Shown here: positions 1 through 10,720 of the stretch, piece after piece
Position numbering within the stretch: the first letter of the stretch is position 1
Layout of the letters: every line of letters starts with the position of its first letter
Source of the DNA: Rhodococcoides fascians NBRC 12155 = LMG 3623
GTDB taxonomy: Bacteria; Actinomycetota; Actinomycetes; Mycobacteriales; Mycobacteriaceae
Length of the DNA stretch: 64,000 nucleotides
Direction: 5' to 3'
Assembly (NCBI RefSeq): GCF_001894785.1
Contig: NZ_BCWW01000003.1
Coordinates: 310,001-374,000 of the forward strand
Program-made: the position numbers and the translations under genes
The notes under the pieces: model-generated
The model's input: only the letters and a program-made list of their open reading frames with translations
What the model was told of the DNA's origin: nothing
Databases searched by the model: none

Positions 1-119
1 GAGTGTCGCGAGCACGCTGACCGGTCGGTATTTCCCAATTCTGTTCATGTTGTGTAGCAGTCTCATTCGAGTCTGAGCAATTCCGGCGCGCGGCAGGCCG
101 CCCGGGGTTACCGTTGAGT

Positions 120-1217
120 ATGGCTGAACGGGGGGCCAAGCCCCAGGTTTCTTTTGTGAGACGGACGATGCTGCGCGCAGTCCGGTCGTTGTTCAATCCG
201 CTCCGGCCCGACGACTACCTGTCGATGATCAATCCGCTGTGGACCACTCGTGAGCTCCGCGGCAAGGTCGAACGTGTGGTTCCCGAGGGGTCCGAGGCCG
301 TGTCGGTGTACATCCGTCCCGGTTTCGAGTGGCAGGGCCACACGCCGGGCCAGTACGTACGGCTCGGGGTGTTGATCGACGGCCGCTATCACTGGCGGGC
401 GTACTCCCTGACGTCCGATCCGGACCCGGAGGACGGGTTGGTCAGCGTCAGTCCCAAGCTGGTGCCGTCGGGGACCGTGTCGCCGTATCTGGTGGGCACC
501 ATCAGAACCGGCGACATCGTCCGGCTCAGCGAGGTCGAGGGTGAGTTCACGATTCCGAGTCCGGTTCCGGACAAGATGGTGTTCATCAGCGCCGGCAGTG
601 GCATCACGCCGATCATCAGCATGTTGCGATCCCTGGATCATCACGACCAGGTCCGTGACGTGGTCGTGGTGCACTCGGTACACAACCGTGAACAGTTGAT
701 GTTCGCGGACACGCTCGAGGAACTGGAAGCCAAGCACGACGGGCTGACGGTGAAGCTACGCATCACCAGTGACGAAGGTCGAATGAAGGCGTCGGAACTG
801 GACGAACTGGTCCCGGATTGGCGTGAGCGAGAAGCATTCTGCTCCGGTCCGGGCGAGCATCTCGACGATCTGCGCTCGTACTGGAAAGACCAGGGCGAGT
901 CGGAACGCTTCCATTACGAGAGTTTCCAGCCCGTCATCGGCGGTGGAGACGATGCTGGTGAGGGCGGAACCGTGCGCTTCGTCAACAGCGAGAAGGACGT
1001 CGAGTGCGACGGCGGCACAACGATTCTCGCCGCGGGCGAGGAAGCCGGCCTGGATTTGACGTACGGCTGCCGAATCGGCATCTGCCATACGTGCGTAGGT
1101 ACCCTGAGGAAGGGGCGTTTACGTGACCTACGTAACGGGGATATCTCCGAACCTACGGGGCAAGCGGTTCGGATCTGTGTCAACACTGCTGAGGGCGACA
1201 TCGAAATCGAACTCTGA
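120..1217 (+). CDS. Ferredoxin reductase (FAD, NAD(P)H, 2Fe-2S), partner of the desaturase
   Basis: Electron-transfer flavoprotein that passes electrons from NAD(P)H through FAD to its own 2Fe-2S cluster. The likely acceptor is the desaturase encoded 24 bases downstream. The FAD-binding barrel comes first (flavin motif RAYSLTS near residue 93), then the nucleotide-binding lobe (ISAGSGITPIISML near 155). A plant-type ferredoxin domain follows from about residue 280, with cluster cysteines in YGCRIGICHTC and a fourth in RICVNTA. The 365 aa length is normal for the family. The gene order matches Rv3230c-desA3 of mycobacteria, where the reductase feeds the acyl-CoA desaturase. A TTG six bases upstream (114) is an alternative start; ATG at 120 is preferred. 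Confidence 0.92.
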   Translation: MAERGAKPQVSFVRRTMLRAVRSLFNPLRPDDYLSMINPLWTTRELRGKVERVVPEGSEAVSVYIRPGFEWQGHTPGQYVRLGVLIDGRYHWRAYSLTSDPDPEDGLVSVSPKLVPSGTVSPYLVGTIRTGDIVRLSEVEGEFTIPSPVPDKMVFISAGSGITPIISMLRSLDHHDQVRDVVVVHSVHNREQLMFADTLEELEAKHDGLTVKLRITSDEGRMKASELDELVPDWREREAFCSGPGEHLDDLRSYWKDQGESERFHYESFQPVIGGGDDAGEGGTVRFVNSEKDVECDGGTTILAAGEEAGLDLTYGCRIGICHTCVGTLRKGRLRDLRNGDISEPTGQAVRICVNTAEGDIEIEL

Positions 1218-1241
1218 TCTTCCATTCGAACAGGGGAATGT

Positions 1242-2684
1242 ATGTCTATCGACGAAACCACCAGGCGCGTCACCGACACCGATGAGCCGGTGAACCCGCT
1301 GGCGCACCTGAGTGACGAGACGATCGCCGAACTCGCCAAGGAGTTCGACGCCATTCACGACGAGGTGTACTCCAGCCTCGGTGACAAGGACCGCAAGTAC
1401 ATCACCTCGGTGATCGCAGCCCAGCGTCAGCTGCTGGTTGCCGGCCGCGTGCTGTTGCTCGGCTCCACCAGCAAGCCGGCGTGGCTGGCCGGCACCGCAT
1501 GCCTCGGCATCGCGAAGATCCTCGAGAACATGGAGATCGGCCACAACGTCATGCACGGCCAGTGGGACTGGATGAACGATCCGGAAATCCACTCCTCGGT
1601 GTGGGACTGGGACACCGCGTCCACCGCCAACTCGTGGAAGCACTCCCACAACTACGTGCACCACACGTATACGAACATTCGCGGCAAGGACAAGGATCTC
1701 GGCTACGAGATCATGCGTATCGATCCACGTCAGAAGTGGAGCCCCGTCTACCTGGCCCAGCCGTTCTACAACGTGCTGCTGATGGCGTTCTTCGAGTGGG
1801 GCGTCGCCCTGCACGATCTCGACATCGAGGCTATCCGTCGCGGAGAGAAGCCCGTCAAGGAGCTCGTCGAGGACCTCAAGGGCATCGGCGTCAAGGCACG
1901 GAAGCAGTTCGTCAAGGACTACGTGGGCTGGCCGCTGATCAGTGCCGGGGCATTCGCGCTGGCGCAGCTCGCCTCGGGTGGTCGTCTACCCGAGAGCAAG
2001 AGGTCTCGCCTCGCGTCCAAGCTGCGGGGATCCGCGCGTTTCGGCAAGAACCGCCGGACGGCCGCCCTGTTGGACAGTCGGGTCAGTGGTGTCGAGAGCA
2101 CGTTCCTCTCGACGGTGGCCGCCAACTTCACCGCCAACATCATTCGCAATGTCTGGTCGAACGCGATCATCTTCTGCGGTCACTTCCCGGACCAGGCCTA
2201 CACCTTCAGCCAGGAAGAGGTCGAGAACGAGACCCGCGGCGGATGGTACGTCCGTCAGTTGGTCGGAGCCGCGAACATCGACGGCGGACCTCTGTTCCAC
2301 CTGATGAGCGGCAACCTGAGCTACCAGGTGGAACACCACCTGTACCCGGATATGCCCAGCACGCGGTACTCGGACGTCGCGCCGAAGATCAAGGACATTT
2401 GCGAGCGCTACGAGTTGCCCTACAACACCGGACCGTTCTTCCAGCAATGGGGCATGGTCCAGCGGACCATCGCAAGGCTGGCGTTCCCGGGCGGCAAGGT
2501 TCGGCCGAAGCCGGGCCCCTACCGTCCCGAGGAGAGCTGGCGTCGTAAGTTCGCCGAGGGTGCCACCAAGGACAGTGAGGCCGCCAAGACTCGCGGTCGC
2601 GTACCGGCCGAGCATCCCGCGGCGGGACCGGAGCACAACTCCGGTGGCGTCGACGTTCAGCCGCCGCCCCGTGGCGACGACTGA
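1242..2684 (+). CDS. desA3: Membrane fatty acid (acyl-CoA) desaturase, DesA3-like
   Basis: Di-iron membrane desaturase that introduces a double bond into an acyl-CoA chain, by homology stearoyl-CoA delta-9. All three histidine boxes are present: GHNVMHGQ near residue 100, HSHNYVHH near 134, and QVEHHLYP near 362. Hydrophobic segments lie between them. The 480 aa length includes a proline- and charge-rich C-terminal tail of about 60 residues after the conserved core. It follows the reductase gene by 24 bases, so the two are probably one transcript supplying electrons and catalysis. The exact chain-length specificity cannot be read from the sequence. A strong terminator follows the stop codon. 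Confidence 0.9.
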   Translation: MSIDETTRRVTDTDEPVNPLAHLSDETIAELAKEFDAIHDEVYSSLGDKDRKYITSVIAAQRQLLVAGRVLLLGSTSKPAWLAGTACLGIAKILENMEIGHNVMHGQWDWMNDPEIHSSVWDWDTASTANSWKHSHNYVHHTYTNIRGKDKDLGYEIMRIDPRQKWSPVYLAQPFYNVLLMAFFEWGVALHDLDIEAIRRGEKPVKELVEDLKGIGVKARKQFVKDYVGWPLISAGAFALAQLASGGRLPESKRSRLASKLRGSARFGKNRRTAALLDSRVSGVESTFLSTVAANFTANIIRNVWSNAIIFCGHFPDQAYTFSQEEVENETRGGWYVRQLVGAANIDGGPLFHLMSGNLSYQVEHHLYPDMPSTRYSDVAPKIKDICERYELPYNTGPFFQQWGMVQRTIARLAFPGGKVRPKPGPYRPEESWRRKFAEGATKDSEAAKTRGRVPAEHPAAGPEHNSGGVDVQPPPRGDD

Positions 2685-2706
2685 GTCTCGTTCCAGGACA
2701 GCTGAC

Positions 2707-2747
2707 AAGAACCGCGGCCACCCGACTTCCGGGTGGCCGCGGTTCTT
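2707..2747. terminator. Bidirectional hairpin terminator
   Basis: A perfect 18-bp stem (arms 2707-2724 and 2730-2747, core CCGCGGCCACCCG) with a 5-base loop ACTTC. It lies between the converging desaturase and MHS transporter genes. A short T-rich stretch follows on the plus strand. Confidence 0.9.
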
Positions 2748-2769
2748 TGTGTGTGTCGGTTGTGGGCCC

Positions 2770-4122
2770 TTACGCCATGTCGACATCCTTGGTCTCGATC
2801 AGTCTCTTGGTGCAGACCAGACTCAGCACCGACAGCAGAGCCAGCATCACGCCGATCGAGATACTGCCGAACGCGGCCGTGAGCGGTGCGGCAAGCATCG
2901 GCGGAATCGCGCCACCGAGAACGCCGGCGAGGTTGTAGCCCAAACCGGCTCCGGTGTAACGGAATCGGGTCTGGAAGAGCTCCGGAAGCAGAGCTCCGGT
3001 CGGCCCGTACGCAACACCGAAGATTGCGAGCGTCACGCACATGCCGATCACGAACGCGACCGGTGAGCCCGAGTCCAGCAAGGGGAACAGTGCTATCGAC
3101 CACGGCACCGCGACGATGCACGCCGCCATGATGACCCGGCGTCGGCCGACGCGATCGGAATAGGTTGCCGAGGTGGCGATGGCGATACCGAAGATCACCG
3201 CAGCGCCTATCCCGGTGACCAACACGAACGGGCGGTCGAACCCGAGGGTTTTGGTGCCGTAGCTCGTCAGGTATGCGGTGCCCATGTAGAAGAAGGCGAA
3301 GAGGGACGCCAATGCGCCTGCCGCAGTGATGATTTCGCGCTTCTGGATGCGCCATGCATCGAAGATCGGCAGTTTGGTCGGTGCCGAGTTCGCCGGAGCG
3401 TGCTCCTCGGCGAGCTTGTTGGCTCGAAAGACCGGGGTCTCTTCGATGGCCAACCGCATGTAGAGGCCGATGAGGACCAGAACAGCGCTGAGCAGGAACG
3501 GGATTCGCCACCCGTAGTTGAGGAAGGTCTCGTTGGTATCGCCGAACAGCAGGCCGGTGGCGAGGAAGGTCGCACTGGAGAAGATGAACGCGGCCGAGGG
3601 TCCCAGCTGCGGGAACATCGCATAAAACCCACGCTTGCCGGCCGGTGCGTACTCGGCAGTGAGCAGCGTGGCACCCGCCCACTCTCCGCCGACGGCAAAT
3701 CCCTGCCCGAATCTGAGCAGTACCAGAATGATCGGGGCTGCGACTCCGATGGTGGCTGCGCCGGGCAGTAGACCGATCGCGAAGGTGGACACGCCCATCA
3801 ACAGCAGGGTCGAGATCAGGGTCTTCTTACGACCGATGCGGTCGCCGAAGTGGCCGAACAGCACCGCACCGACGGGCCTGGCGATGAACGCGACGGCGAA
3901 CGTCGCGAACGACGCCACGGTGCCCGCGGTCGATCCGAGCGCCGGGAAGAAAATCGTGGGGAAGACGAGTGCGGCGGCAGTGCCGTAGATGAAGAAGTCG
4001 TAGAACTCGATCGTGGTGCCGATGCCACTGGCAACCGCTACTCGGCGAACGCTCGTCTTCGTCTGCACCGCCGGTGGGGTCGGAGTGGCGACGCCCGGAT
4101 CCTCGGGCGAGACAGCGGTCAT
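2770..4122 (-). CDS. MFS transporter, metabolite:H+ symporter (MHS) family
   Basis: Inner-membrane secondary transporter of the major facilitator superfamily, MHS branch (ProP/ShiA/KgtP-like), likely importing a small organic acid or osmolyte with protons. About 12 hydrophobic segments are visible. The loop signature GHFGDRIGRKKTL (near residue 95) and the second-half counterpart YSDRVGRRRV support the family. The substrate cannot be told from sequence. The start at 4122 is chosen because GGAGGAA sits just upstream of its ATG; the frame stays open another 117 bases upstream but without a convincing ribosome site. The gene is monocistronic, and its upstream region is shared with the end of the next gene. 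Confidence 0.88.
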   Translation of the reverse strand: MTAVSPEDPGVATPTPPAVQTKTSVRRVAVASGIGTTIEFYDFFIYGTAAALVFPTIFFPALGSTAGTVASFATFAVAFIARPVGAVLFGHFGDRIGRKKTLISTLLLMGVSTFAIGLLPGAATIGVAAPIILVLLRFGQGFAVGGEWAGATLLTAEYAPAGKRGFYAMFPQLGPSAAFIFSSATFLATGLLFGDTNETFLNYGWRIPFLLSAVLVLIGLYMRLAIEETPVFRANKLAEEHAPANSAPTKLPIFDAWRIQKREIITAAGALASLFAFFYMGTAYLTSYGTKTLGFDRPFVLVTGIGAAVIFGIAIATSATYSDRVGRRRVIMAACIVAVPWSIALFPLLDSGSPVAFVIGMCVTLAIFGVAYGPTGALLPELFQTRFRYTGAGLGYNLAGVLGGAIPPMLAAPLTAAFGSISIGVMLALLSVLSLVCTKRLIETKDVDMA

Positions 4123-4244
4123 GGTTCCTCCGTTTTTGTCGGGTATCGGGTATATGTGCGATACCGAATGCGACGAACGGTAGTGAGCGAGGTCACCCGT
4201 GGGATACCCCCGAATGGGGGGAACGATGACCGCCCCCACCCGAG

Positions 4245-5132
4245 CTAGTCCCAGTGGGCGGTCTCGACGGCAGCGCGATAGGTGTTCTCGAGAAAGGCGA
4301 GCAGAAGTGCGTCGGGGTCCTCGGCGGTGCGGACGGACTCGTACGGAAGTACGTACTCGCCGAGATCACGATCGAAGTACGCGGGGGCGGTGACGGCCGG
4401 ATGACTGTCGTAGCCGTCGGGGTTCGGGTAGGCGTACGCGTAGAACGCGCCCTCCGCGGCCCCGCCCGGCCAGAACCCGGCGCTCGACACCTCGTCGCTG
4501 TATGCCTCGTGCATCACCCAGTCGGGACAGTTCGGAACACCACCGGGATGTTGTGGTGCAGGCCTTCCGGAGAATCGTGTGACAGCGAGATCGAAAGCGC
4601 CCCAGAAGAAGTGGACCGGGCTGGATTTGCCGCGGAAGCCGGCTCGAAACTCCGAGAACACCCGATCAGCGCTGACGAGCGCTCGCCAGAACTTCTGGAC
4701 GGCATCGGCGTCGTACGACGCGTGCTCGACGTCCTCGGCGAACGGTGTCGCGTGTGGCAGTTCGACCGGCACTGCCACGATCGGAGCCTCCACGCCGAGC
4801 CCGGAGAGCAGATCGGTGTACTCGGCGTAGAAGTCGGCAACGGTTCGAGGCTCGAGCTTCATGGTTCGGCGCTCGCCATCGGTGGTGGCGAGAATCAACT
4901 GGTGTGCGAGAAAGTCGAAGCGAATCTCGAGGCCTCGATCGCCGAGTGGCATCAGCGACGTCGTCAGGCCCGAGGCGTCGACGTACAGCGCAACTCCCCA
5001 CCAGTGGTTGAGCGGGGGAGACAACGCCATTCGGGTCTTGCCGACTATCTGGGTCCACAGTTGCACCGTGTCGCGCGTGTCCGCCCAGCTGTCGACTCGA
5101 AGTTCGGGCCACGCGTCGTACGAATTCGTCAT
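4245..5132 (-). CDS. DUF5996 family protein
   Basis: Cytoplasmic protein of 295 aa that I recognise as the DUF5996 family, which has no established function. Features include WPELRVDSWADTRDTVQLW at the N-terminus, a central HFFWGAFDLAVTRFSGR segment and an aromatic-rich GFWPGG...FYAYAYPNPDGY region, all typical of the family. No signal peptide or membrane segment is visible. The ATG at 5132 is chosen because conserved sequence begins there. The gene runs divergently from the methyltransferase with about 145 bases between starts. A weak CCCCC/GGGGG hairpin lies after its stop (4207-4220). Confidence 0.8.
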   Translation of the reverse strand: MTNSYDAWPELRVDSWADTRDTVQLWTQIVGKTRMALSPPLNHWWGVALYVDASGLTTSLMPLGDRGLEIRFDFLAHQLILATTDGERRTMKLEPRTVADFYAEYTDLLSGLGVEAPIVAVPVELPHATPFAEDVEHASYDADAVQKFWRALVSADRVFSEFRAGFRGKSSPVHFFWGAFDLAVTRFSGRPAPQHPGGVPNCPDWVMHEAYSDEVSSAGFWPGGAAEGAFYAYAYPNPDGYDSHPAVTAPAYFDRDLGEYVLPYESVRTAEDPDALLLAFLENTYRAAVETAHWD

Positions 5133-5277
5133 ATGTCGATGATGCACGGACGAGGGGAACCAGACCATACCTGTGCCGAGACGCCGGGGCAGCACCTCAG
5201 GCGCGCCTCAGGATTCGTCGGTACGGTCGTCGGCAGTTGCGGTACGTCCGCAGCTCGTGAACGGGGAGGTGTCCGAG

Positions 5278-6117
5278 TTGTCCACCGACTCCAACCGGGG
5301 TGTTTTCGACGATGCTCGGGTCGCCGCCACGTACGTGGAATTCATGGGACCCACCGGCGGATTTCTCGATCGCGGTGAGGCCGCAGCCTTGGTCGCCGCC
5401 GCAGACCTGGCCCGCGGGGTTCCGGTGTTGGACGTGGGTGTGGGGAGCGGCCGCACCACGCCGCTGCTGCGATTGCTGTCCGACCGGTACGTGGCAATCG
5501 ACTACGCCCCCAACATGATCGACGCTTTCCGGAAGAATTTTCCCGATCTGCCTGCGCACGTCGCCGACGCTCGTGACCTGGCGGCGTTCGAGGACGGTGA
5601 GTTCGGCTTGGTCGTCTTCAGCAACAACGGACTCGATACCGTGACCCACGAGCAACGCCGCCGCGTACTGGCCGAATTCGCGCGGGTGACCGACGAGACA
5701 GGCGTCGTGGTCTTCTCGACGCTCAATCGAGGTGGCCGGTCGTACCTGGAGAGCCCGTTTCAGTTACGGCGACCGACGACTCGGCCACAGTTCTCGCTGC
5801 GAGCACTTCTCGTCGCCGTCGGACGTCGTCTGCTCGATCCGTCTGCGCAGGTGCGCGGTGTGCGGAACTGGCTCGTCAATCGGTCGAAAGCCGAGGATCA
5901 CCGATCGTGGGCTCTGGCCCCGTTGCAAGCCCACGAATTCGCACTCGTCATGCACTTCTCGACCCTCGACGACGTCCGCACTCTGGTGGCCGGCGCGGGC
6001 CTCGAACTGATCGCCGTCTACGGCGACGACGGCGAACGCATCGCGCCGGACCGACACGAGTCCGCGGCCGACAACTTCACCGTCCTCGCGAAAAAGCCTG
6101 CGCTGGAACGAAAGTGA
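5278..6117 (+). CDS. Class I SAM-dependent methyltransferase
   Basis: Soluble methyltransferase with a Rossmann fold. SAM motif I is VLDVGVGSGRT, followed by an acidic strand end VAIDYAPNMI and the motif IV region FGLVVFSNNGLD. The acceptor substrate is unknown; about 95 further residues after the core could form a substrate-specific lid. The start is uncertain. TTG at 5278 has GGGAGG eight bases upstream and leaves room for divergent promoters. GTG at 5269 and GTG at 5173 are in-frame alternatives, the latter almost touching the start of the DUF5996 gene. Confidence 0.82.
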   Translation: MSTDSNRGVFDDARVAATYVEFMGPTGGFLDRGEAAALVAAADLARGVPVLDVGVGSGRTTPLLRLLSDRYVAIDYAPNMIDAFRKNFPDLPAHVADARDLAAFEDGEFGLVVFSNNGLDTVTHEQRRRVLAEFARVTDETGVVVFSTLNRGGRSYLESPFQLRRPTTRPQFSLRALLVAVGRRLLDPSAQVRGVRNWLVNRSKAEDHRSWALAPLQAHEFALVMHFSTLDDVRTLVAGAGLELIAVYGDDGERIAPDRHESAADNFTVLAKKPALERK

Positions 6118-6152
6118 CTTCGAGGTACTGAGCTCGGAAGCGTCGAGGTCAC
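6114..6152. terminator. Candidate bidirectional terminator
   Basis: Arms GTGACTTCGA (6114-6123) and TCGAGGTCAC (6143-6152) form a 10-bp stem with one G-U pair. They span both stop codons of the convergent methyltransferase and SRPBCC genes. The 19-base loop makes it weaker than the other terminators here. Confidence 0.5.
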
Positions 6153-6586
6153 AGTCTTTCCAGCGCGGCGGTCATCTTCTCCACGGTCTCCGGAGCGACC
6201 TTTGCCTCGAAGCCCGCCTTCAGGAACGGGCCCGCAACCTTTGCCGCACCGTTGAATTCGACGTGCGCGTGGTAGTCGATCCGGGTCGACCCGGGGCCCT
6301 CGGCTGTCAGCGTGATGTCGTCGACGCTGGTTGCCGTCTTGTTCTTCCCCTCGAGCACGACGTGATCGGGCTCGTCGGTGACCAACGTATACGTCAGTTC
6401 GGTAGTGACTCCGAACAACTTCGAGACGTTGTGCCACTGCGTTCCGACGGCCACTGGGCCGCCGGAGACCTGGGTGCAGCTCTCGGTTCCCGGATCCCAC
6501 GCCGACGCATTGGAGAAGTCGCGCAGGAATGCCGCGGCCTTGTCGAGCGCGACAGCGGCGGTGAAGGTTCGGGTGACGTCGACCAT
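6149..6586 (-). CDS. SRPBCC family protein
   Basis: A 145-aa protein of the START/Bet v1-like SRPBCC fold, annotated in relatives as polyketide cyclase/dehydrase or CoxG-like. It begins VDVTRTFTAAVALDKAAAFL, the usual first strand and helix, and has the typical SAWDPGTE turn. These proteins bind hydrophobic ligands in a deep cavity; no specific ligand can be assigned. It lies 21 bases downstream of a second SRPBCC gene on the same strand, so the pair is probably co-transcribed. The two are only distantly alike and may act on related ligands. Confidence 0.8.
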   Translation of the reverse strand: MVDVTRTFTAAVALDKAAAFLRDFSNASAWDPGTESCTQVSGGPVAVGTQWHNVSKLFGVTTELTYTLVTDEPDHVVLEGKNKTATSVDDITLTAEGPGSTRIDYHAHVEFNGAAKVAGPFLKAGFEAKVAPETVEKMTAALERL

Positions 6587-6607
6587 GAGGTTCTCTCTTT
6601 CGATGGA

Positions 6608-7075
6608 TCAGTTCTCGACGGTGACGCCGAGGTGTTCTGCGAGACGGCGCATCGTGCCGACGATCTGTTCTTCGGTCACCCTCGGAAAGCCGGCCATCTT
6701 TCGGAACTCCGGATCGGTGACGCGGGACCAGTCGTAGACCTGCGTCAGTGCTGTCCTGTCGTGGGCGACCTCCTCGAGTTCCCAGGACCACCGCGTGCCA
6801 CGGGGTTCCATGCCCTGGCGATTGGGAATCCAACCGATGCGTCGATCCTGCTCGAACACGAACACGGTGTTCTCCATGACGTACTCGCCCAGTTCCGGTT
6901 GATACATATCCATCGCGAAGGTGTCGCCCACCGCGTTCAGCGGCGTCGGATCGATCGCGCCGCGCAGCATGTCCGAGCCATCGATCGCGGCCTGGACCTC
7001 GGGGTTGGCCAGGGCGGTGAACACCGAGGCAGGGGGAGCGTCGATCACGCGGCGGACGGTCAGCTGGTCGGTCAC
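6608..7075 (-). CDS. SRPBCC family protein (AHSA1-like)
   Basis: A 155-aa START-like protein with an AHSA1/activator-type beginning ([19 protein letters not shown]) and a conserved WSWELEEV strand. It is the upstream member of a two-gene SRPBCC operon on the minus strand. No catalytic residues can be named. It is divergent from the glutamine synthetase gene with about 190 bases between them. Confidence 0.78.
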   Translation of the reverse strand: MTDQLTVRRVIDAPPASVFTALANPEVQAAIDGSDMLRGAIDPTPLNAVGDTFAMDMYQPELGEYVMENTVFVFEQDRRIGWIPNRQGMEPRGTRWSWELEEVAHDRTALTQVYDWSRVTDPEFRKMAGFPRVTEEQIVGTMRRLAEHLGVTVEN

Positions 7076-7231
7076 GGGGCTCGCTTTCGGTTGTTTACGC
7101 TGGCTACGGACTTACCCCCGTCTGCGTGGAAAGAAACTCCGATCGCGGTTTTGCATTGCAGTGGACACAGCGACGAAACACCACCGCCACGAGGCATTCG
7201 TACAGTCGCCGAGTCGGACTCCGCACACACC

Positions 7232-7248
7232 AGGTGCGGAGCGCACCT
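7232..7248. promoter_or_regulatory. Hairpin next to the glnN ribosome site
   Basis: Perfect 7-bp inverted repeat AGGTGCG-GAG-CGCACCT, ending a few bases before the AAGGGG ribosome-binding site of glutamine synthetase. It could be an operator or a translational control hairpin. I saw no convincing GlnR box in the 190-base upstream region. Confidence 0.35.
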
Positions 7249-7263
7249 TGCCAAGGGGTAGCC

Positions 7264-9444
<2,181 letters not shown>

Positions 9445-9546
9445 GCGCTGGCGTGAGCAATGTCTCGAGGTGGAATAGCTTCGTGGACCTCTTCGGTTCG
9501 GGTGAAGGACGCATGTAATGCACGCCCCTATGAGGAGTAGAGATCC

Positions 9547-10620
9547 ATGAAGCTGTTTTCCCCCTTGACGCTCGGTGATCTGACATTGGAGAACCGTCTG
9601 GTGATGGCCCCGTTGACGCGGACGCGCTCCGGCCGGGACGGTGTGCCGGGACCCCTGGTGGTCGAGCACTACAAGCAGCGTGCGTCGCTGGGCCTCATCG
9701 TCAGTGAAGGCACCTACCCGAGCCATGCGGGCCAGGGCTTCCCCGGTCAGCCCGGTCTGGTGACCGACGAGCAGATCGAGGGTTGGCGCAATGTCGCCGA
9801 CGCAGTGCACGCCGACGGCGGGCTGATCTTCGCTCAGGTGATGCATGCCGGGCGCGTGACCCACGAGGCGACGACGGGTGGCCGTGAGGTCGTCGGCCCC
9901 AGTGCCATCGCCATCGACGGCGAGACTCACACGTACGAGGGAAAGAAGGCGTACCCCACCCCGCGTGCACTGCGGGAGGACGAACTGCCCTCGGTGATTG
10001 CCGATTTCGTACAGGCCTCGAAGAATGCGGTCGCTGCCGGTATGGACGGCGTCGAGGTTCACGGTGCCAACGGTTACCTGTTGCACGAGTTCCTTTCGCC
10101 CGCCTCGAACCAGCGTGACGACAAGTACGGCGGTTCGCCGGAGAACCGGGCGCGGTTCGTGGCCGAGGTGGTCGAGGCCGTGGCCGCGGCGCTCGGAGCC
10201 GGCAAGGTCGGCATCCGCATTTCGCCCGAGCACAACATTCAGGATGCGCTCGAGACGGACTCCGACGACGTGCGTGCCACCTACCGCGCGCTGGTCGAGC
10301 GGCTCGCGCCGTTGGGTCTGGCGTACCTCAGTGTGCTGCACATGGATCCGTCGGGCGAGCTGGTACAGGATCTGCGGCAGGCGTTCGGTGGTGCCGTGCT
10401 CGTCAACAGCGGCTTCGGTGAGATCACCACTCGCGACGAAGCGCTGTCGCTGCTCGACGACAACGTCGGCGACGCCGTCGTGGTCGGACGTCCGGCAATC
10501 GCGAACCCCGATCTCGCGTACCGCTGGCGTGAGGATCTTCCGCTGAACGAGCCGGACCAGAGCACGTTCTACACCGACGGTGCCAAGGGCTACACGGATT
10601 ACCCGGCTCTGCAGCACTGA
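9547..10620 (+). CDS. Old Yellow Enzyme family alkene reductase
   Basis: FMN-dependent NAD(P)H:enoate reductase (OYE/NemA/XenB type) that reduces activated C=C bonds, nitrate esters or quinones. The TIM barrel begins KLFSPLTLGDLTLENRLVMA and has the MAPLTR start of the FMN site. HGANGYLLHEFLSP contains the substrate-binding His/Asn pair, and VGRPAIANPDL forms the C-terminal FMN phosphate site. The 357 aa length is normal. A ribosome site GAGGAG lies 11 bases before ATG. Physiological substrate is unknown; a role in electrophile detoxification is inferred from the family. Confidence 0.92.
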   Translation: MKLFSPLTLGDLTLENRLVMAPLTRTRSGRDGVPGPLVVEHYKQRASLGLIVSEGTYPSHAGQGFPGQPGLVTDEQIEGWRNVADAVHADGGLIFAQVMHAGRVTHEATTGGREVVGPSAIAIDGETHTYEGKKAYPTPRALREDELPSVIADFVQASKNAVAAGMDGVEVHGANGYLLHEFLSPASNQRDDKYGGSPENRARFVAEVVEAVAAALGAGKVGIRISPEHNIQDALETDSDDVRATYRALVERLAPLGLAYLSVLHMDPSGELVQDLRQAFGGAVLVNSGFGEITTRDEALSLLDDNVGDAVVVGRPAIANPDLAYRWREDLPLNEPDQSTFYTDGAKGYTDYPALQH

Positions 10621-10720
10621 GTGCTTCGCAGTGGTGTGGTTATGCGCCTGCGGGCGCGCAGGAGTGAAGCCTGCGGAACGACCCGAGAACAGAGCCACAC
10701 CACTGCGCGGAGGGCACTCA
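10618..10720. repeat. Bidirectional hairpin of the GCAGTGGYGTGG family
   Basis: Closes two convergent genes. The outer arms TGAGTGC (10618-10624) and GCACTCA (10714-10720) contain both stop codons. The inner arms GCAGTGGTGTGG (10628-10639) and CCACACCACTGC (10695-10706) form a 12-bp stem. The interior holds a GCGCC/GGCGC mini-hairpin and the 25-bp module described separately. The same architecture recurs around the insertion sequence at 20 kb. Confidence 0.75.
10658..10682 (+). repeat. 25-bp repeat module, copy 1
   Basis: Starts GCAGGAGTGAAGCCTGC (a GCAGG/CCTGC mini-hairpin) and ends GGAACGAC. It recurs at 58408-58432 with a single A/G difference. Here it sits inside the loop of the 10.6-kb terminator hairpin. 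Confidence 0.65.

Noticed and set aside
1..119. A gene or regulatory element at the window start
   Set aside because: No convincing frame, promoter or hairpin could be identified in the 119 bases before the reductase.
7076..7263. GlnR box upstream of glnN
   Set aside because: Only isolated GAAAC and TTAC elements are seen; spacing does not match the four-part consensus.
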